Shown here: piece by piece, positions 39,769 to 52,116 of the stretch
How positions within the stretch are numbered: position 1 is the stretch's first letter
Layout: every line of letters starts with the position of its first letter
Assembly: GCA_963662155.1 (NCBI GenBank)
Contig: OY759274.1
Location: 39,200,990-39,264,989, forward strand
Origin: Lamellibrachia columna
Taxonomy: Eukaryota > Annelida > Polychaeta > Sabellida > Siboglinidae
Length of the DNA stretch: 64,000 nucleotides
Reading direction: 5' to 3'
The notes under the pieces: generated by a model
The model's database searches: none
Told to the model about the DNA's origin: nothing
What the model saw: only the letters and a program-made list of their open reading frames with translations
Program-made: the position numbers and the translations under genes

Positions 39769-41471
39769 TACTATTTTGCAGCTTAGGATGTGTTTTTTCT
39801 TATCTAAACGATATGTTCTTCCGAATATTCCTTCAAACAAAAATATGACGGTCTACATACAAATTAGCCACAGGCGTTTTCCATTTTTTAAAGGATGCAA
39901 CTACAGTATTTATCATCCAGATGGGAATGTGACTCCCATCCAAAAACAATCGCACTAGGAAATTGTTAATGTCCATTTACATCGATAACACTGAACATAT
40001 GTCTGGCTTTTCCTGCATTGTTGGCCATTTTATTGTTAAAGACAAAAGACGTTCTGAGATGGCTGTACAAACTTGTCTTCTTCCAAAATTCTGCCTAACC
40101 TCAACATGCTGAGGGTACCTCGGAATTTTGATACAAGTGGACTCGGTTACATCGTAATTTAGGGTGATGTCTAAAGTAGTTGATATGAAGCCGCTAATTT
40201 TAAGAAACATTGCGATTTTTCCCTTGCACAAACGCAGATTTTGCTACCAAAATGTAAGGCATCGGTTATAAAATTCGAAACAGTCTAAGAAGAAACTGCC
40301 AACTTATTGAAGTGTGTAATCAAGTGCCGCATACACGACGACCTTGCGCAAGTATTGTGAGCTCTATACGAAAGCTATATCTCACAGATGCAGTGAGATG
40401 GAGTATGCTCAATTGGCAGTTGGTTGTGAGTAAATAGTTAAGTATAATAAATAATAAGTTAGTTAAAATATAATATTAATAGCAAAGCTATTATTCTCTA
40501 GTATCTTTGGTTAATAGATCCAACCCTGTGGGCCAACCACCGCAGATCCGACGGTCCAGCCACCGCGGAACCACTCTCGAAGGTCCAGCCACCGGGGACA
40601 AGACCCCGCGGTCCAGTCACGGGAGAGCAATTCTCGGCTGTACATCCACCAGGGAGTCACTCTCGACGGTACAGCCTCTGGAGAGTCACTCTCGATGCTG
40701 AAACCGCCGGTGAGTCACTCTCGACGGTGCAGCCTCCACGGAGTCACTCTCAACGGTACATCCTCCGGGGATTCACTCTCTACGGTGACACCTCCGGGGA
40801 GTCGCTCTCTACGGTACATCCTCTAGGGAGTCACTCTCAGCGGTACATCCTCCGGGGTGTCACTCTCGACGGTGCAGTCTCCGGTGAGTCACTCTCTACG
40901 GTACATCCTCTAGGGAGTCACTCTCTACGGTACATCATCTAGGGAGTCACTCTCAGCGGTACATCCTCCGGGGAGTCATTCTCTACGGTGCATCGTCTAG
41001 GAAGTCACTCTCGGTGGTACATCCTCCGGGGAACGCTATATAAGTACGTTAAAGCTAATTCTCACGTACGTGTACAGGTCTATGAGCGTCCGTTGGACTT
41101 GTTTCCTTGCCCTTCTCATTATACAGAATGATATAGTAGCGAAGACCAGCTTCGATCAAGTCGATAATTGTTGGGACGTCAAAGTGGAATAAGTTTTATC
41201 GTGCAGGCGCGTGCGTGCATGCGTGCTTATGTGCATTTATTGATTTTTTTTTTTATTATGTTCTAGGATTAGTTTGATTCTGGTTTGGATTGTTCCTGGT
41301 TGATTCGCGATTGGTACTCTGCACTGAATAAAAATGTGAACGTCACCTGTTTCACCTAATCCTTTTTTGTGCGTACTGCGTACTCTCCCTCTCCCTCTCC
41401 CTCTCCCTCTCCCTCTCCCTCTCCCTCTCCCTCTCCCTCTCCCTCTCCCTCTCCCTCTCCCTCTCCTTTGG

Positions 41472-42390
41472 TCGGTAGACACTCATAAAAAATTAGTTTT
41501 TTTATGGACGACAAAAACCTGTTTTGCCACTGCCAATACTGTAAACATTGTAAGGAAACAGGAGACGTTATGTCAAATTTGTGCTATTTGTATTTATAGA
41601 TGTACATATTAATTATAATAATTTGTGTTCACAGATATATGTATTATTAGTATTTGTTTTTTATCATGTTTTTTTTTTAATAACATTATCCTTCTTCACG
41701 GATCCAGACTCGGCAAAGGGGTGCCTAGTTTCCCAACAAGACACCAGGGACGACACTCGGCAAAGGGGTGCCTAGTTTCCCAACAAGACACCAGGGACGA
41801 CACTTCCACGGCAAATTTCCACCGGAGCACGCGATCAAGCGTAAGAAGTAATACAATAATTTCAATGAGCAAAAAATGTGTTTCACATACTTAAAATAAT
41901 ATGATGGTACTGGTAAGGGGCCTATACCTGCGTGACAACGAACCAGGGGACACCCCTAATAGTTTGGGTGAAGGCTCGAATATGCCCCCAATATGTTTGC
42001 TAAATTCCAGGCGCGGATTTGGAGGGTGGCACGTTGCCCTCACCTCTATCCGAGGCCATGGCTTGCACACATGAATCCCCCCATGTTCGCCTTCCCGACG
42101 TCTATTCAGATATCTAAAATATATCATGTTGCTAATTGGCACACAACACCAAAGAACTAAAATATTTTATTGAATGTTAATACGTTGATCACGCGGGAAA
42201 AAAATATTCTGTAAAATTAACATAAAACTAGTATAAAAAAGGGTAAAGATACGCTGTTATACAGCGCGGAATCCAGTCCTTGGGAATGTTCAAAGCACAT
42301 TACGCTTCACCCATGGCAGACCTGTTCATTCCAACGCCATTTCGACTTCTATGGGAAGCATTCAGCCACACTGCAATTACTGCGCTAAGA
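41472..42390. other. Stretch without a callable gene
   Basis: Contains a 47-bp tandem duplication at 41708-41801 (ACTCGGCAAAGGGGTGCCTA...) and otherwise short frames only. Nothing is recognised. Confidence 0.5.
41708..41801. repeat. 47-bp tandem duplication
   Basis: ACTCGGCAAAGGGGTGCCTA ... CACCAGGGACGAC is repeated twice head to tail with no visible differences. Confidence 0.85.
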
Positions 42391-42394
42391 ATAT

Positions 42395-42570
42395 TCGTTC
42401 CTATATCCATCTCTGTCTATAGCCAGGTACTCATTTATACAGCTGAGTGAACTGTGACAACGTGGGGTGAACGAAATTGTCAAAGCTTCGGAACGGCAGC
42501 AAGAGGACTCGAACCCGGGTTCTCTCGATTGAGAGCCCGACGTTCTAACCGCTACGCTCCCACGCCCCAC
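42395..42570 (-). mobile_element. tRNA-derived SINE
   Basis: The minus strand starts GTGGGGCGTGGGAGCG. It has an A box (TAGCGGTTAGAACG, 42541-42554) and a B box (GGTTCGAGTCC, 42505-42515), then a non-tRNA body with TTCACTCAGCTGTATAAATG and GTACCTGG, a body sequence typical of invertebrate tRNA-SINEs. The tRNA part cannot fold into a good functional tRNA by eye, so I do not call a tRNA gene. Confidence 0.75.
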
Positions 42571-42625
42571 AATATTATACATTAAGAACAACACATAATT
42601 ATTAAGACTATATTAGACATGATCC

Positions 42626-42812
<187 letters not shown>

Positions 42813-42819
42813 CTTTGTA

Positions 42820-44050
42820 AGTTTATCCGCGTGTTTTGTGTGTATGTTGGTATACGTGCACATGTGTATAAGTAATATACGAGGGGGTGTCTGTAAGCCC
42901 ATATTGAAGCCACACATTGACAGCAGAACACTTATGTGTAATGTGTATATTTTTGTGAAGGCGTGTTCAAAAAACTATTGTAAACCGGTTGATTCAAATC
43001 GTAACATGTATAAGGCGCCATCCCTACAGTCGTTGCTAGCGAAGCCGTACATGATGTTCCGAAAAAACAGGTGAGTCTTAAAGTGTGTTTTTAACCATTC
43101 GTGGCGCCGTGCAAGATGTTCCAGAAAACAAGCGAGTATTAAAACATTGATCGATTACGCATCTACACGTGTCGTTACAATCAGAATATCCGAAGAACTG
43201 CAACACTGGAACTGCGCTTCGAAATGGGGATTACAACGTTATTTACGGCGTCGACAAGTGTCGAGGCCTATACAAACACAGGAATGTTGTCGGCGCCCGT
43301 AGACAAAGCCTGTCATGGTTCGTTGCATACCTCGTCCAGCAGAGACAACGCACTGCCTCAATTGCCCTTGACCATTACAAATATCACCAAATCACCTGCG
43401 AGGTCTCGCAAGGGTTTATTCCTGTTTATCGGGTTGTTGAGTAGCATGTCTTATGTAACACACCCCGTGAAGCTGGTGTTTGTGCCAATGTTAACTGTTG
43501 TAAGTTGTAGGGCCTACCGTGGCTGAGAAGCGAAACACGACCGATTAAAATAACGTGGAGGGAGTGTGCAAGATAGCATTTCGTGTGCGTTTCAGCACAC
43601 ATTCTATTCTGTGTCTGCATGTTTGATATGGTGTTCCATTTAACAGCAGATCTCGACAAAATTAGGATAAATTGCGTTGCGTTGACAAACAAACAGAATA
43701 GGTGAAAAAAGATGATCCAAGACGTAGACAAATAAAACAAAGGGCGTATTATGTTTAGCTACTTGGCAACCTCACAGAACGCGACATACTACCGAAGAAG
43801 AAGAAGAAGAAATGTTTTTATTTTATCCATGTTAAATTATAATTTTAAACAATACAGGTGTATATGGTTGTAAGTAAACATGGTATATATATTAAGGTAA
43901 ACAAACAAATAGGGTCAGGACTAAGACTTTGATAGTCGCTATCGAGGAGCCACCTTGCAAAATTAAATTAAACTAAATCACTTAGTCAAACATATATAAT
44001 TCTTCCGAGAAGAGAAGAAAGAAAAAAAACCTATAATAATAATAGCATCT
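42820..44050. other. Stretch without a callable gene
   Basis: One frame of 100 codons (43224-43526) lacks any recognised domain, and I would not call it. Otherwise there are only short frames and a small GAA run at about 43796-43811. Confidence 0.4.
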
Positions 44051-44052
44051 CT

Positions 44053-44055
<3 letters not shown>

Positions 44056-44149
<94 letters not shown>

Positions 44150-44150
44150 T
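44056..44150. repeat. GT/GCGT compound microsatellite
   Basis: Same composition and order as 42627-42812, interrupting the downstream end of a minus-strand LINE endonuclease fragment. Confidence 0.93.
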
Positions 44151-44151
44151 G

Positions 44152-44585
44152 TATAAATTCATTTAGAAATTCATTATAATTTTCATTTAATGGCCTTGGA
44201 GGTCGGTATATATTTCCTATAGTGATCGTCTGTGGTAAGCCTCCTCCATTTACTTGTATTATTTGCCCCTCCCAATGTTTATATGTGTTTAATTTCATGT
44301 TTAATTCATAACTAAATTGTCGATCTATATATGTTATTAATCCACCTTTATTGCTGCAGCTTTTTCCTTGGGATATACAGTCATGTCCACTTAATTGTAT
44401 TAATGATAAGTCATCCGTATCAGATAACCAGCTCTCTTGGAGACATATTATACTAAATTTGAAATTTAAGGAAGATAAGTCATTTACAAATGCCTCGAGT
44501 TCACAAAACTTTGCATTAATTGATTGTATGTTAGAACTTAGAATACTAAAATGTTTATTATTGTTTATAGCTACTGAAAAAAAAA
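44152..44585 (-). mobile_element. LINE endonuclease fragment
   Basis: One minus-strand frame reads SINAKFCELEAFVNDL, FKFSIICLQESWLSDTDD, SGHDCISQGKSCSNKGG, YKHWEGQIIQVNGGG and IGNIYRPPRPLNENYNEFL. This is the N-terminal half of an APE-type endonuclease of L2-like non-LTR elements (SNIQSxxAKF, LQESWL, GGL, NxYRPP). It is cut off by the GCGT repeat and the 5' part is missing. Confidence 0.82.
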
Positions 44586-45303
44586 TTCTAAATCATAATA
44601 TGAAGATCGGCGTATCATAGGCAGTTCATTATTTTAATTATTATTATTATTATTACTACTAATATCTAAAATATTATTTAGACAATTTTTTTCAATACTA
44701 CCTGTATACAAGAGAAAGGTTTCGTCAGTTATCATTTATTTGCATTTTTAATTTGGTTAACAATATATGTTATTGTGCAATAATGTTTTAATAAAATCGG
44801 ACATAAAATTAAGGCAGCCAAACCACTATACAGGTGAGGTATTTTGGAGATGAGTGTGTTAGTGCGTGTATATATCCTGTGCTACAGCGGTCCAAGCAGT
44901 TGCAATAGATCTGAGTACATTGAAAAATAAGTAAACATTAACAGAGCAATACGCTCATGCATAGGCGTTAACTGTACGCCTAAGAAGATAAGAGGCGATT
45001 TCATTATTATCACAAATGTGGTAATTCGCCTTATTGAAAACAATCATGACACATATTATGTCAATTATTGCTCTTTCAGCAATCAATACCAAGTAGCCGG
45101 TATGGCTGATGTATTAGCCCCCCCCCAGTCAGGCGTTGCAGTGTTTGCTGTAAAACTGCTGTAAAGTAATGTATTAGCAGCACAACACTGCAGTTTTGCA
45201 ATAAATTTAATAATGTAGTACAAATAATGTATTAGCAACACAGTAAAAAAATTAGATAAAAAATGAATTAATAAGTATATTGCAGTTTTGTTAGCAACAC
45301 AGT

Positions 45304-45304
<1 letters not shown>

Positions 45305-45400
<96 letters not shown>

Positions 45401-45436
45401 CGTACACACATACATATACATGCATATATATGTATA

Positions 45437-45527
<91 letters not shown>
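45305..45527. repeat. Long TA microsatellite
   Basis: About 220 bp of TA with a short CATACGTACACACATACATA island in the middle. It produces long Tyr-Ile frames that are not genes. Confidence 0.95.
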
Positions 45528-45531
<4 letters not shown>

Positions 45532-45856
45532 CTAATAATGTGTTAGTAACAAAGTCAAATGCATGCATGTGTGCTCATGTGAATGCCATTTATGAATAGT
45601 CACCAACCAGATTCTGTATTGCGCAATACTATTACCAACATTGCTTGTCCGCGACTACAAAGCCACCCGGCGGTCTTAGTCAAAGCAGACCGTCTTGTAT
45701 GTGGGGACGCTTGACCGAGTAATTGCCTAGTGAGCCATTTCGACAGTCGTAAACAAAGGTACTGTGTTGCACAATACTTGATTATATGTTGCGCAATACA
45801 AACATTGCTATTCCACTGCAACTAAAAACCGCGGCAATGACTAAAGTGTTGTTGTC

Positions 45857-46150
45857 TTAATATAGACGAAGGTCGTCATCTGATGTTATTTCATTTGCCT
45901 TATTTGCCAGGTCCTTCTCCATGACTTCCCCGTTGAACGTCCAACAGTCCGTCAGCTTTTTTAGTTTCCTCGTTTCGAATGCCAGTTTCGATCGTCGCGC
46001 AGTCAGGTCCTCGTTCAGGAAGATTTGTGCGTTTCGTTGTTGTGTGTTATGTTTCTTTAAAGTGAACCGGGCGCGATACACGTTATCCCGAATTCGTTCA
46101 GTTCGAATTCTAACGATGATGGGTCGACTGCCGGTACGCTTTCCACCTAA
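45857..46150 (-). mobile_element. LINE ORF1-like C-terminal domain
   Basis: The minus strand reads GGKRTGSRPIIVRIRTERIR, NVYRARFTLKKH, AQIFLNEDLTARRSKLAFET, LTDCWTFNGEVMEKD. This matches the RPIIVRF...R..Y.AR..L.....IFINEDLT..R..L....R conserved tail of L1-type ORF1 RNA-binding proteins. The upstream frame runs into a TTC/GAA repeat, so it is a fragment. Confidence 0.75.
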
Positions 46151-46205
46151 GCAGTGGCTCCTCTCTAGGTCGTGCAGTGAGAGTGGAGGGGTGACACACA
46201 ACCTA

Positions 46206-46283
46206 TCCAGAAGAAGAAGAAGAAGAAGTGTCCCCTTCTTCTTCTTCTTCTTCTTCTTCTTCTTCTTCTTCTTCTTCTTCTTC
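46206..46283. repeat. GAA then TTC inverted microsatellite
   Basis: About six GAA units, GTGTCCCC, then about 15 TTC units, forming a snap-back on either strand. Confidence 0.9.
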
Positions 46284-46639
46284 CGTATACCAGCCACGAT
46301 CACTTTGCTGATCATTCTGCTGTTTTGGGGGTGTGCATTCCATTGGTGGTTAAAGAAAAAAGGGGGTCCTATTTGGTCTTTTAGCATAATTCCGACACCT
46401 CTGCAAGAGAGGAGGTAGAAGACATGGACAGGAGCTCTGATTGGTTACAAATGTTAGTCTCTGTTTGTTCTGGGGGAAAGTAGTAGGGGCGGTAGTTGGT
46501 TCTACATGTGATCCGTTTGTAGGCCTGCCTTTCCCCTCTGCGTCCTGTTGTGGTGGATTCTTAGAGGTGGAGATGTTCACAGGACACACTGGCAGTGTTT
46601 TCGATGATTCCAGAGAACAGTTTTAATCGTGCACATAGG

Positions 46640-46955
46640 TAGCACTATGGACTTGTAGGCTTCAGCCTTGATGTCTTATTTCTCCGAATGAAGCCGAGTG
46701 CCCTTTCCGCTTTTCTACAGACACTATCGGTATGGATCCCCCAGCCTGCGTTTTTCTGGATAGTGACGCCCGAGTATTTCAATGTGTCGCAGCTGTTTGT
46801 CATGTAGTGTGTAAGAATGGGGCCTGATCTTCATAGAGCGCGTAACTAGTAGAGTGGTGCATTTCCTAGGATGGAACTTCATCTCCCTTTCTTCTTCCCA
46901 TTTGTCCAGTCTTCCCAGATCCAATTGTAGGTCGTGGTGGTCTTGTCACATGGTA
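46640..46955 (-). mobile_element. LINE RT palm/thumb fragment
   Basis: The minus strand reads LQLDLGRLDKWEEEREMKFH, PRKCTTLLVTR, then after a frame change LKYSGVTIQKNAGWGIHTD, RKAERALGFIRRN. This is the conserved stretch just after the RT catalytic box in CR1/jockey-like LINEs (DLxxLxxWxxxWxMxFxxxKC...YLGVxI...ANxxLGFIRRN). Broken and inactive. Confidence 0.8.
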
Positions 46956-46959
46956 GCAT

Positions 46960-47490
46960 GGCAACGCGTCACCCGCTTCACCGATCTCTCCTTTTGTTTG
47001 TCCACTTTCTATGTGGATTTTGTTTTACAAAAGAACGTCAATAATTCCTGCTCAAAACCAGGTTGTTATTTTCGAGCTGCATTAGTCGGCCAATCAGTAC
47101 TAATATATCGTCATCGTAACAAACTATTGTCGATCTGTATTCTGTAATATATTCCATACCTGTACATACATGTACGCCAGAAATAAGGATCAGTACCAGG
47201 AACTGTATGCTAACTTTCAAGAGGAAACAGCTCAACAGGTGTGTGTGTGCTAGTTTAATATAATACATATTTTTTTATTTAAATTTATATATGTCCACGT
47301 GTATTGGTAAGCAAAATTGTATATTCCGTTTTTTTTATAGAAGTATATAAATATAAGTAATCATGAAAACAAGTAAACACTTTGGCTGATAAATGCTATG
47401 ATAATTAATATCGATTGATTTATTAAATCGGTTGGTGATAGAAGGTGCGCCTCATAGAGCTGGTGATCTCGATCTCTGAACTCACTATAG
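46960..47490. other. Stretch without a callable gene
   Basis: AT-rich, with no domain or repeat that I recognise. Confidence 0.4.
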
Positions 47491-48124
47491 GGGAGAGTTG
47501 CCGGGATTGGACCAGTTCCTCGATCAGACCAGTGCTGTATATTCCATATTACTGTATACCGTGGCATCCTCTATCGAGTATGTCATTCATCAGTGACATT
47601 TCGGATGACACGGTAAGTTTCGACGAAATAGCAGTACTTTTTAAATATTTATCACCGAAAGTAGGTTTTCTATGTCCCCTACATAATAATCAGGCCTTGA
47701 TCAGTGATCAGTACAGCACCCTTGGTCATACTTACAGGCGAAGATGTGTGTCCATCAAGAATATAGGAGCCCAACGTATGTGGCGATAATAAGAATTTTA
47801 AAGTGGATGTCGTCAGCTTGTGATGACAATGCAATATTTTTTATTATTTATTTATTTTTAACACGCGAAATTCCACAATTGGACCACTGCAGTTGTCACA
47901 ATTGGCCCAGTGACCCACATAAGGGTATGCCATCATTACATTTGTGTAATTATTCCAACAAAAGTTTATTGATTAGCATAAAGTAAGGGAGCAATTGTAA
48001 TAATGCTAATGAACGAAGTTCCTAAGTGGTACAATCGAGGGAACTTGTAACAGAACACATTTGGTCGCCGGTAAATTTACATTGTTTCGGACTAACAAAG
48101 ACTTCATTTGGGTTTACATAAATT

Positions 48125-49235
48125 TAGCGACAATGGTCATATATAAACGGAAGAGGATTGACATAGAACTGACAAATGGTGGACCTCCGTGGGCATAGGC
48201 TGGATGTCCAATGAGGAGTTTGTTACTTGGCAGTGACATTTCGTAGAAGGATGAGAATGTTGTGCTCATACTCGATAGCCACGTGACCCACACAAAGAAT
48301 TTGGTTGCAACTGAAATTACTCGTGAAGCTGGAGTGGTCACGGTCTCACTTCCGTCACACACGACTCACCGATTCCAGCCTTTGGATGGGACCTTTTCCG
48401 GACCGTTTGGGAAATACTACGATGACGCATTGAAGATGTGGATGAAAGAGCGTGTAGAGCGACCAGTGACAACATGGCAAGTCACCGAAATTCTTAATGT
48501 GGCGTACAGAAAAGCGGCAGAATGCTGTTAGTGGCTTCAGAAAAGCAGGTTTGTGGTCATTGACCATATACGTATTCCAAGAGACTCGAACGTCGCTGCT
48601 GCTACGGTAACTAATGTAATCACGGAAGCAGCACAAGAGCCCAACCCTGTGTCACCTCTGACCCCAGCAATGACAGCAGTTGCCATGGTGACTGCACAAG
48701 AGCCCAAACCTATGCCAATTCTGACACCCCAGTTGTTGGAGCCCCAGCACTGACAGCTGTTGCCATGGTGATTGCACAAAAGCACCACCCTATGCCACCT
48801 CTGACACCAGTTGTTGCAGCTCCAGCGCTGACAGCTGTTGCCATGGACACTGTACCAGAGTTATGCACACCGAAGAAAGAAAATAGCTAAATAAAGCAAA
48901 GTCGGACTGGAGATAACTACTCCTACTAGGCCTACACCCCCCCCCCCCAAGAGCCCAGTACTTCTAAGACAACTGCAACTAAATCGAGAGCACACAACAG
49001 TTCTGATCCACCCCAAACCTAGTCGATTGCAGCTCATCAAGGACATCGAAGGCTGCAGAACAGGTCAATGGCGCATCATTTTGTACGATGGTAAAATCTA
49101 CCCAGGCATAATGCGACGAGTAATGGATGTGACGAAAGAAACTTTGGCGGTGCATTACATGTTAATTGTGGGAGAGAACAGGTTCCGATGACCTCTGTAG
49201 GATGACACAGCAGTATACGAATTGCAGTTGACACT
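48125..49235 (+). pseudogene. Decayed pogo/Tigger-like DDE transposase
   Basis: Across several frames: IYKRKRIDIELTNGGPPW, GWMSNEEFVTWQ, VVLILDSHVTHTKNLVATEI, VVTVSLPSHTTHRFQPLDGT, PFGKYYDDALKMWMKE, VTTWQVTEILNVAYRKAA. This is the DDE_1 catalytic core with the second Asp in LILDSHVTHTKN and the HTTHRFQPLD block. Downstream, CRTGQWRIILYDGKIYPGI and LAVHYMLIVGENRF form the small C-terminal domain often trailing these proteins in invertebrates. Stops and frameshifts (48199, 48231, 48528, 49192) make it inactive. No N-terminal CENP-B/HTH part was found. Confidence 0.8.
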
Positions 49236-49604
49236 ACGCAGGCATAGTGCGACGAGTAACGGATGTGATGAGGTGTCAGTGCATGCAATTGCGAAACAGA
49301 ACATGTTGTGGTGGGCTCTAAAGGTTGTCAATCATTTCTGCTAGCCTATTCCGGAGCCATTGACAGAAGACTACGAACATTAGGCCCTGTTAACATTTCA
49401 TTTGACTATTGATTAATTTTATGTTTCTAATGAACACTATATTTTACTCATGTATTAATTAAAAGTTTGGTCTACATAATTTGTTTTGTTTGTCCAGTCG
49501 GAGAAAACATGGGACATTCTATAGGGTGGATGTAACTACAAAGATTATGAACGCTGATATTTATTAGTATATTGTATTTAACAAATGTTAACTATTATTG
49601 TTAT

Positions 49605-50000
49605 CAGAGTTGTTTGATTTAAATCATTTGATTTAAATCATTGATTTAAATCATGATTTAAATCGCTTCAAAAAAATCATTGATTTATGATTTTTTTATT
49701 TCTTTGACTTCCGGTTTTTTTAACCGCTGATTTATATGAATTTAACACAAATAATTGTTTACACGCATCGAGATTAACAAAGTTTTGTGTGTTTTTTTAA
49801 TACAAAAGCACAAAGTGCGCACACTTGTGTAGCTGTATTGACACCAGATACCCTGATAGTAAAATATTTTATGATATTGTGTATACCAGATTTAAAAAAA
49901 AATCAAATAAATAAAAAAAATCAAATAAAAAAATCCGATTTAAATTAAAAAAAATCCGATTTTTTTATTAAAAAAAAAAATCATGATTTTTTCAACCCTG
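49605..50000. mobile_element. hAT-type MITE, copy 2
   Basis: Left CAGAGTTGTTTGATTTAAAT, right TTTTTTCAACCCTG, flanked by ATTGTTAT (49597-49604) and ATTGTTAG (50001-50008), a 7/8 target-site duplication. It shares the left about 280 bp with 7856-8624 but is internally deleted (396 versus 769 bp). Confidence 0.85.
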
Positions 50001-50451
50001 ATTGTTAGAATGAACACTATATGTTACTTATGTATCAATTCATACCTATGCTTAGTCCTATATATAATCATTGTGCCTTTGGTCCAATCGAAGACATTGG
50101 GGTGTCCAATCGAGGAAACTGTGATCACGATTAGATCTTTTTGTAATTTTTTTTAAGAATTTTTTTAAAATAATTTTTTTTATAATAAATTTTTTCAAAA
50201 TTCATTAATGGTTTTCTTGTGATTAATAGCTTGTTGTTGAAAATAAAATATAAATTCTTTGTTACTATATTGTTTACATCAATTCCATTTGTTTTCGCGT
50301 CGATATTCAAGTTTATCCTTAGGGGCCCCAATCCTACTACCTACCTACCACCCTACTACCTCCCAGTTTAGCTGTGAAGGGAGTATCTCATCAAGCATCA
50401 AGCCAGGTGCTCCTTACACCGACAGCCTACCGCCTCAATCGGTATGTGTAG

Positions 50452-50524
50452 TATATATTGTGTACGTGGTATTTTTGTAATAGCTAATTGAAACTAGACT
50501 GAATTTTTATGCTACCAAAATATT

Positions 50525-50584
<60 letters not shown>

Positions 50585-50656
50585 GTACGTGGTATTTTTT
50601 GTAATAGCTAATTGATACTAGACTGAATTTTTTATGCTACCAAAATATTTGTATTT
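50452..50656. repeat. About 75-bp direct duplication around a TA microsatellite
   Basis: TATTGTGTACGTGGTATTTT ... ATGCTACCAAAATATTTG occurs at 50456-50526 and again at 50580-50656 with few differences, separated by a TA run at 50527-50580. Confidence 0.85.
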
Positions 50657-50958
50657 GTAGCTTGTTATATTATTTTATGTAGCGGAGATCTGGAATCGTT
50701 GCTACAATTTCAGTTAAAGTCACTTTTTATGTAAAGTATGTTAGATGCACTATTTTTTTTCACCGTATACATTACATGTACTATTCGTGTTAATAAAACA
50801 CCACTGATATTCCATATTGTAGTTAGGTAGATATGTGAAGTTTCCCAGGCGCGGTCGACTGTAACAACTAGCCCCGTAAGGGGACAAGTTGTTACATCAT
50901 ACGGGGCACGTTGTTACAGCAAAGAACTCGTGGATCACAAATCAAGTGTCACTCTCGT

Positions 50959-52075
50959 CAGGCTTGTTAACAAATGCAAATGCATTTGAATGCTGAACAT
51001 TTGAATGCGCATTCATTTGCATTTGAATGCGTACCTTAAACATTTGCATTTGCATTTGAATGCGACCCACAAACATTTGATTTGTCAAATGCACAATCAA
51101 ATGTACAATCAAATGCATGCGTAATTCTTTGAATAATTATTATTGTTAGATTCACTTTCACGAGTTCACAACATGCCATTGTAAAAAAGTGCTCTGTAGT
51201 GAGCAGTACCGTCCGCAGATTATGAAATCTTAGTCTGGCCTGTGAATCCAGTTTCACAACGTGCTCTTTGAAAAAATGTTCTGTAGGTCAACTAGTCAAT
51301 GCTTAAGCTGTTATTCATACAACATGAAAAGACCAACTGGTCTATAGGTTGATGGCATCAGAGATTACCTGTTCATTGAAACAAATCAAACAATGCAGAC
51401 AAATGACTCCCTTGTATTGTGTTAGCACTGTTGGGGTGGGTTTGAGTGGCAGCTCATTAGGGGAGTAAACATTAGCAATGCCAGCCCTGAGTATTTACAG
51501 CCAGAGAGAATGATTAGTGGTAGCTGTAATTGTCCACCAGGTTGTCTTCCCAGTGACCCCACAAGTGGACGGTCTATTGTCTTGGCTTCCCCTTCCATTC
51601 TTGCCTACCTGAAGCATTAGCCTTTCATCCCTTGCCATGGTTCCCATTAAACGGTCAATTGTCTATTCCTCCCTCCCATTTCTACCACCTCTGCAGGCCT
51701 GGAACTGTGTCACTCAGTGTATGACTCTACAGACATGTTCATGTAGTGGGACTGGTATGTAGTGGTACTTAGTGTTTACAATAATGTACTACTGTATTTA
51801 TTAAATAAATTAATAATGTGTCTGTATACATTACGTTGTTTTTTCTCCAAATAAAACAAATCGTTAATATAAAGCCAAAACATTTGAAATTAATTCAAAT
51901 GCATTTGCAAATGTGTAACCAAAACATTTGCATTTGCATTTGAATGCGACCCCAAAACATTTGCAGTTGCATGCATTCCTGGAAAATGGCATTTGCATTC
52001 GCATTTGCATTTGAATCAAGTGAAACATTTGCATTTGCATTCAAATGCGTTCACATGCATTTGTTAACAAGCCTG
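50959..52075. mobile_element. 1.1-kb hAT-like element with ATTTGCAT-rich ends
   Basis: The termini CAGGCTTGTTAACAAATGCA and its reverse complement TGCATTTGTTAACAAGCCTG are perfect 20-bp inverted repeats. Flanks ACTCTCGT (50951-50958) and GCTCTCAT (52076-52083) match at 6 of 8, consistent with an aged hAT 8-bp duplication. The first and last about 150-200 bp hold dense ATTTGCATTTGAATGC repeats in both orientations. The interior has no recognised transposase, so it is non-autonomous. Confidence 0.85.
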
Positions 52076-52116
52076 GCTCTCATACATTTTACTGTTATTA
52101 CATTAATTGTAATGTA

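Noticed and set aside
42480..42570. Functional tRNA gene on the minus strand
   Set aside because: A and B boxes are present, but the acceptor and anticodon stems do not fold cleanly and a SINE body follows.
43224..43526. 100-codon frame as a small gene
   Set aside because: No domain, signal peptide or splice support, and an overlapping frame of similar length exists on the same strand.
45305..45527. Long Tyr-Ile frames over TA repeats (also 29.9, 37.5 and 39.7 kb)
   Set aside because: Dinucleotide microsatellites are open in several frames; no other coding evidence.
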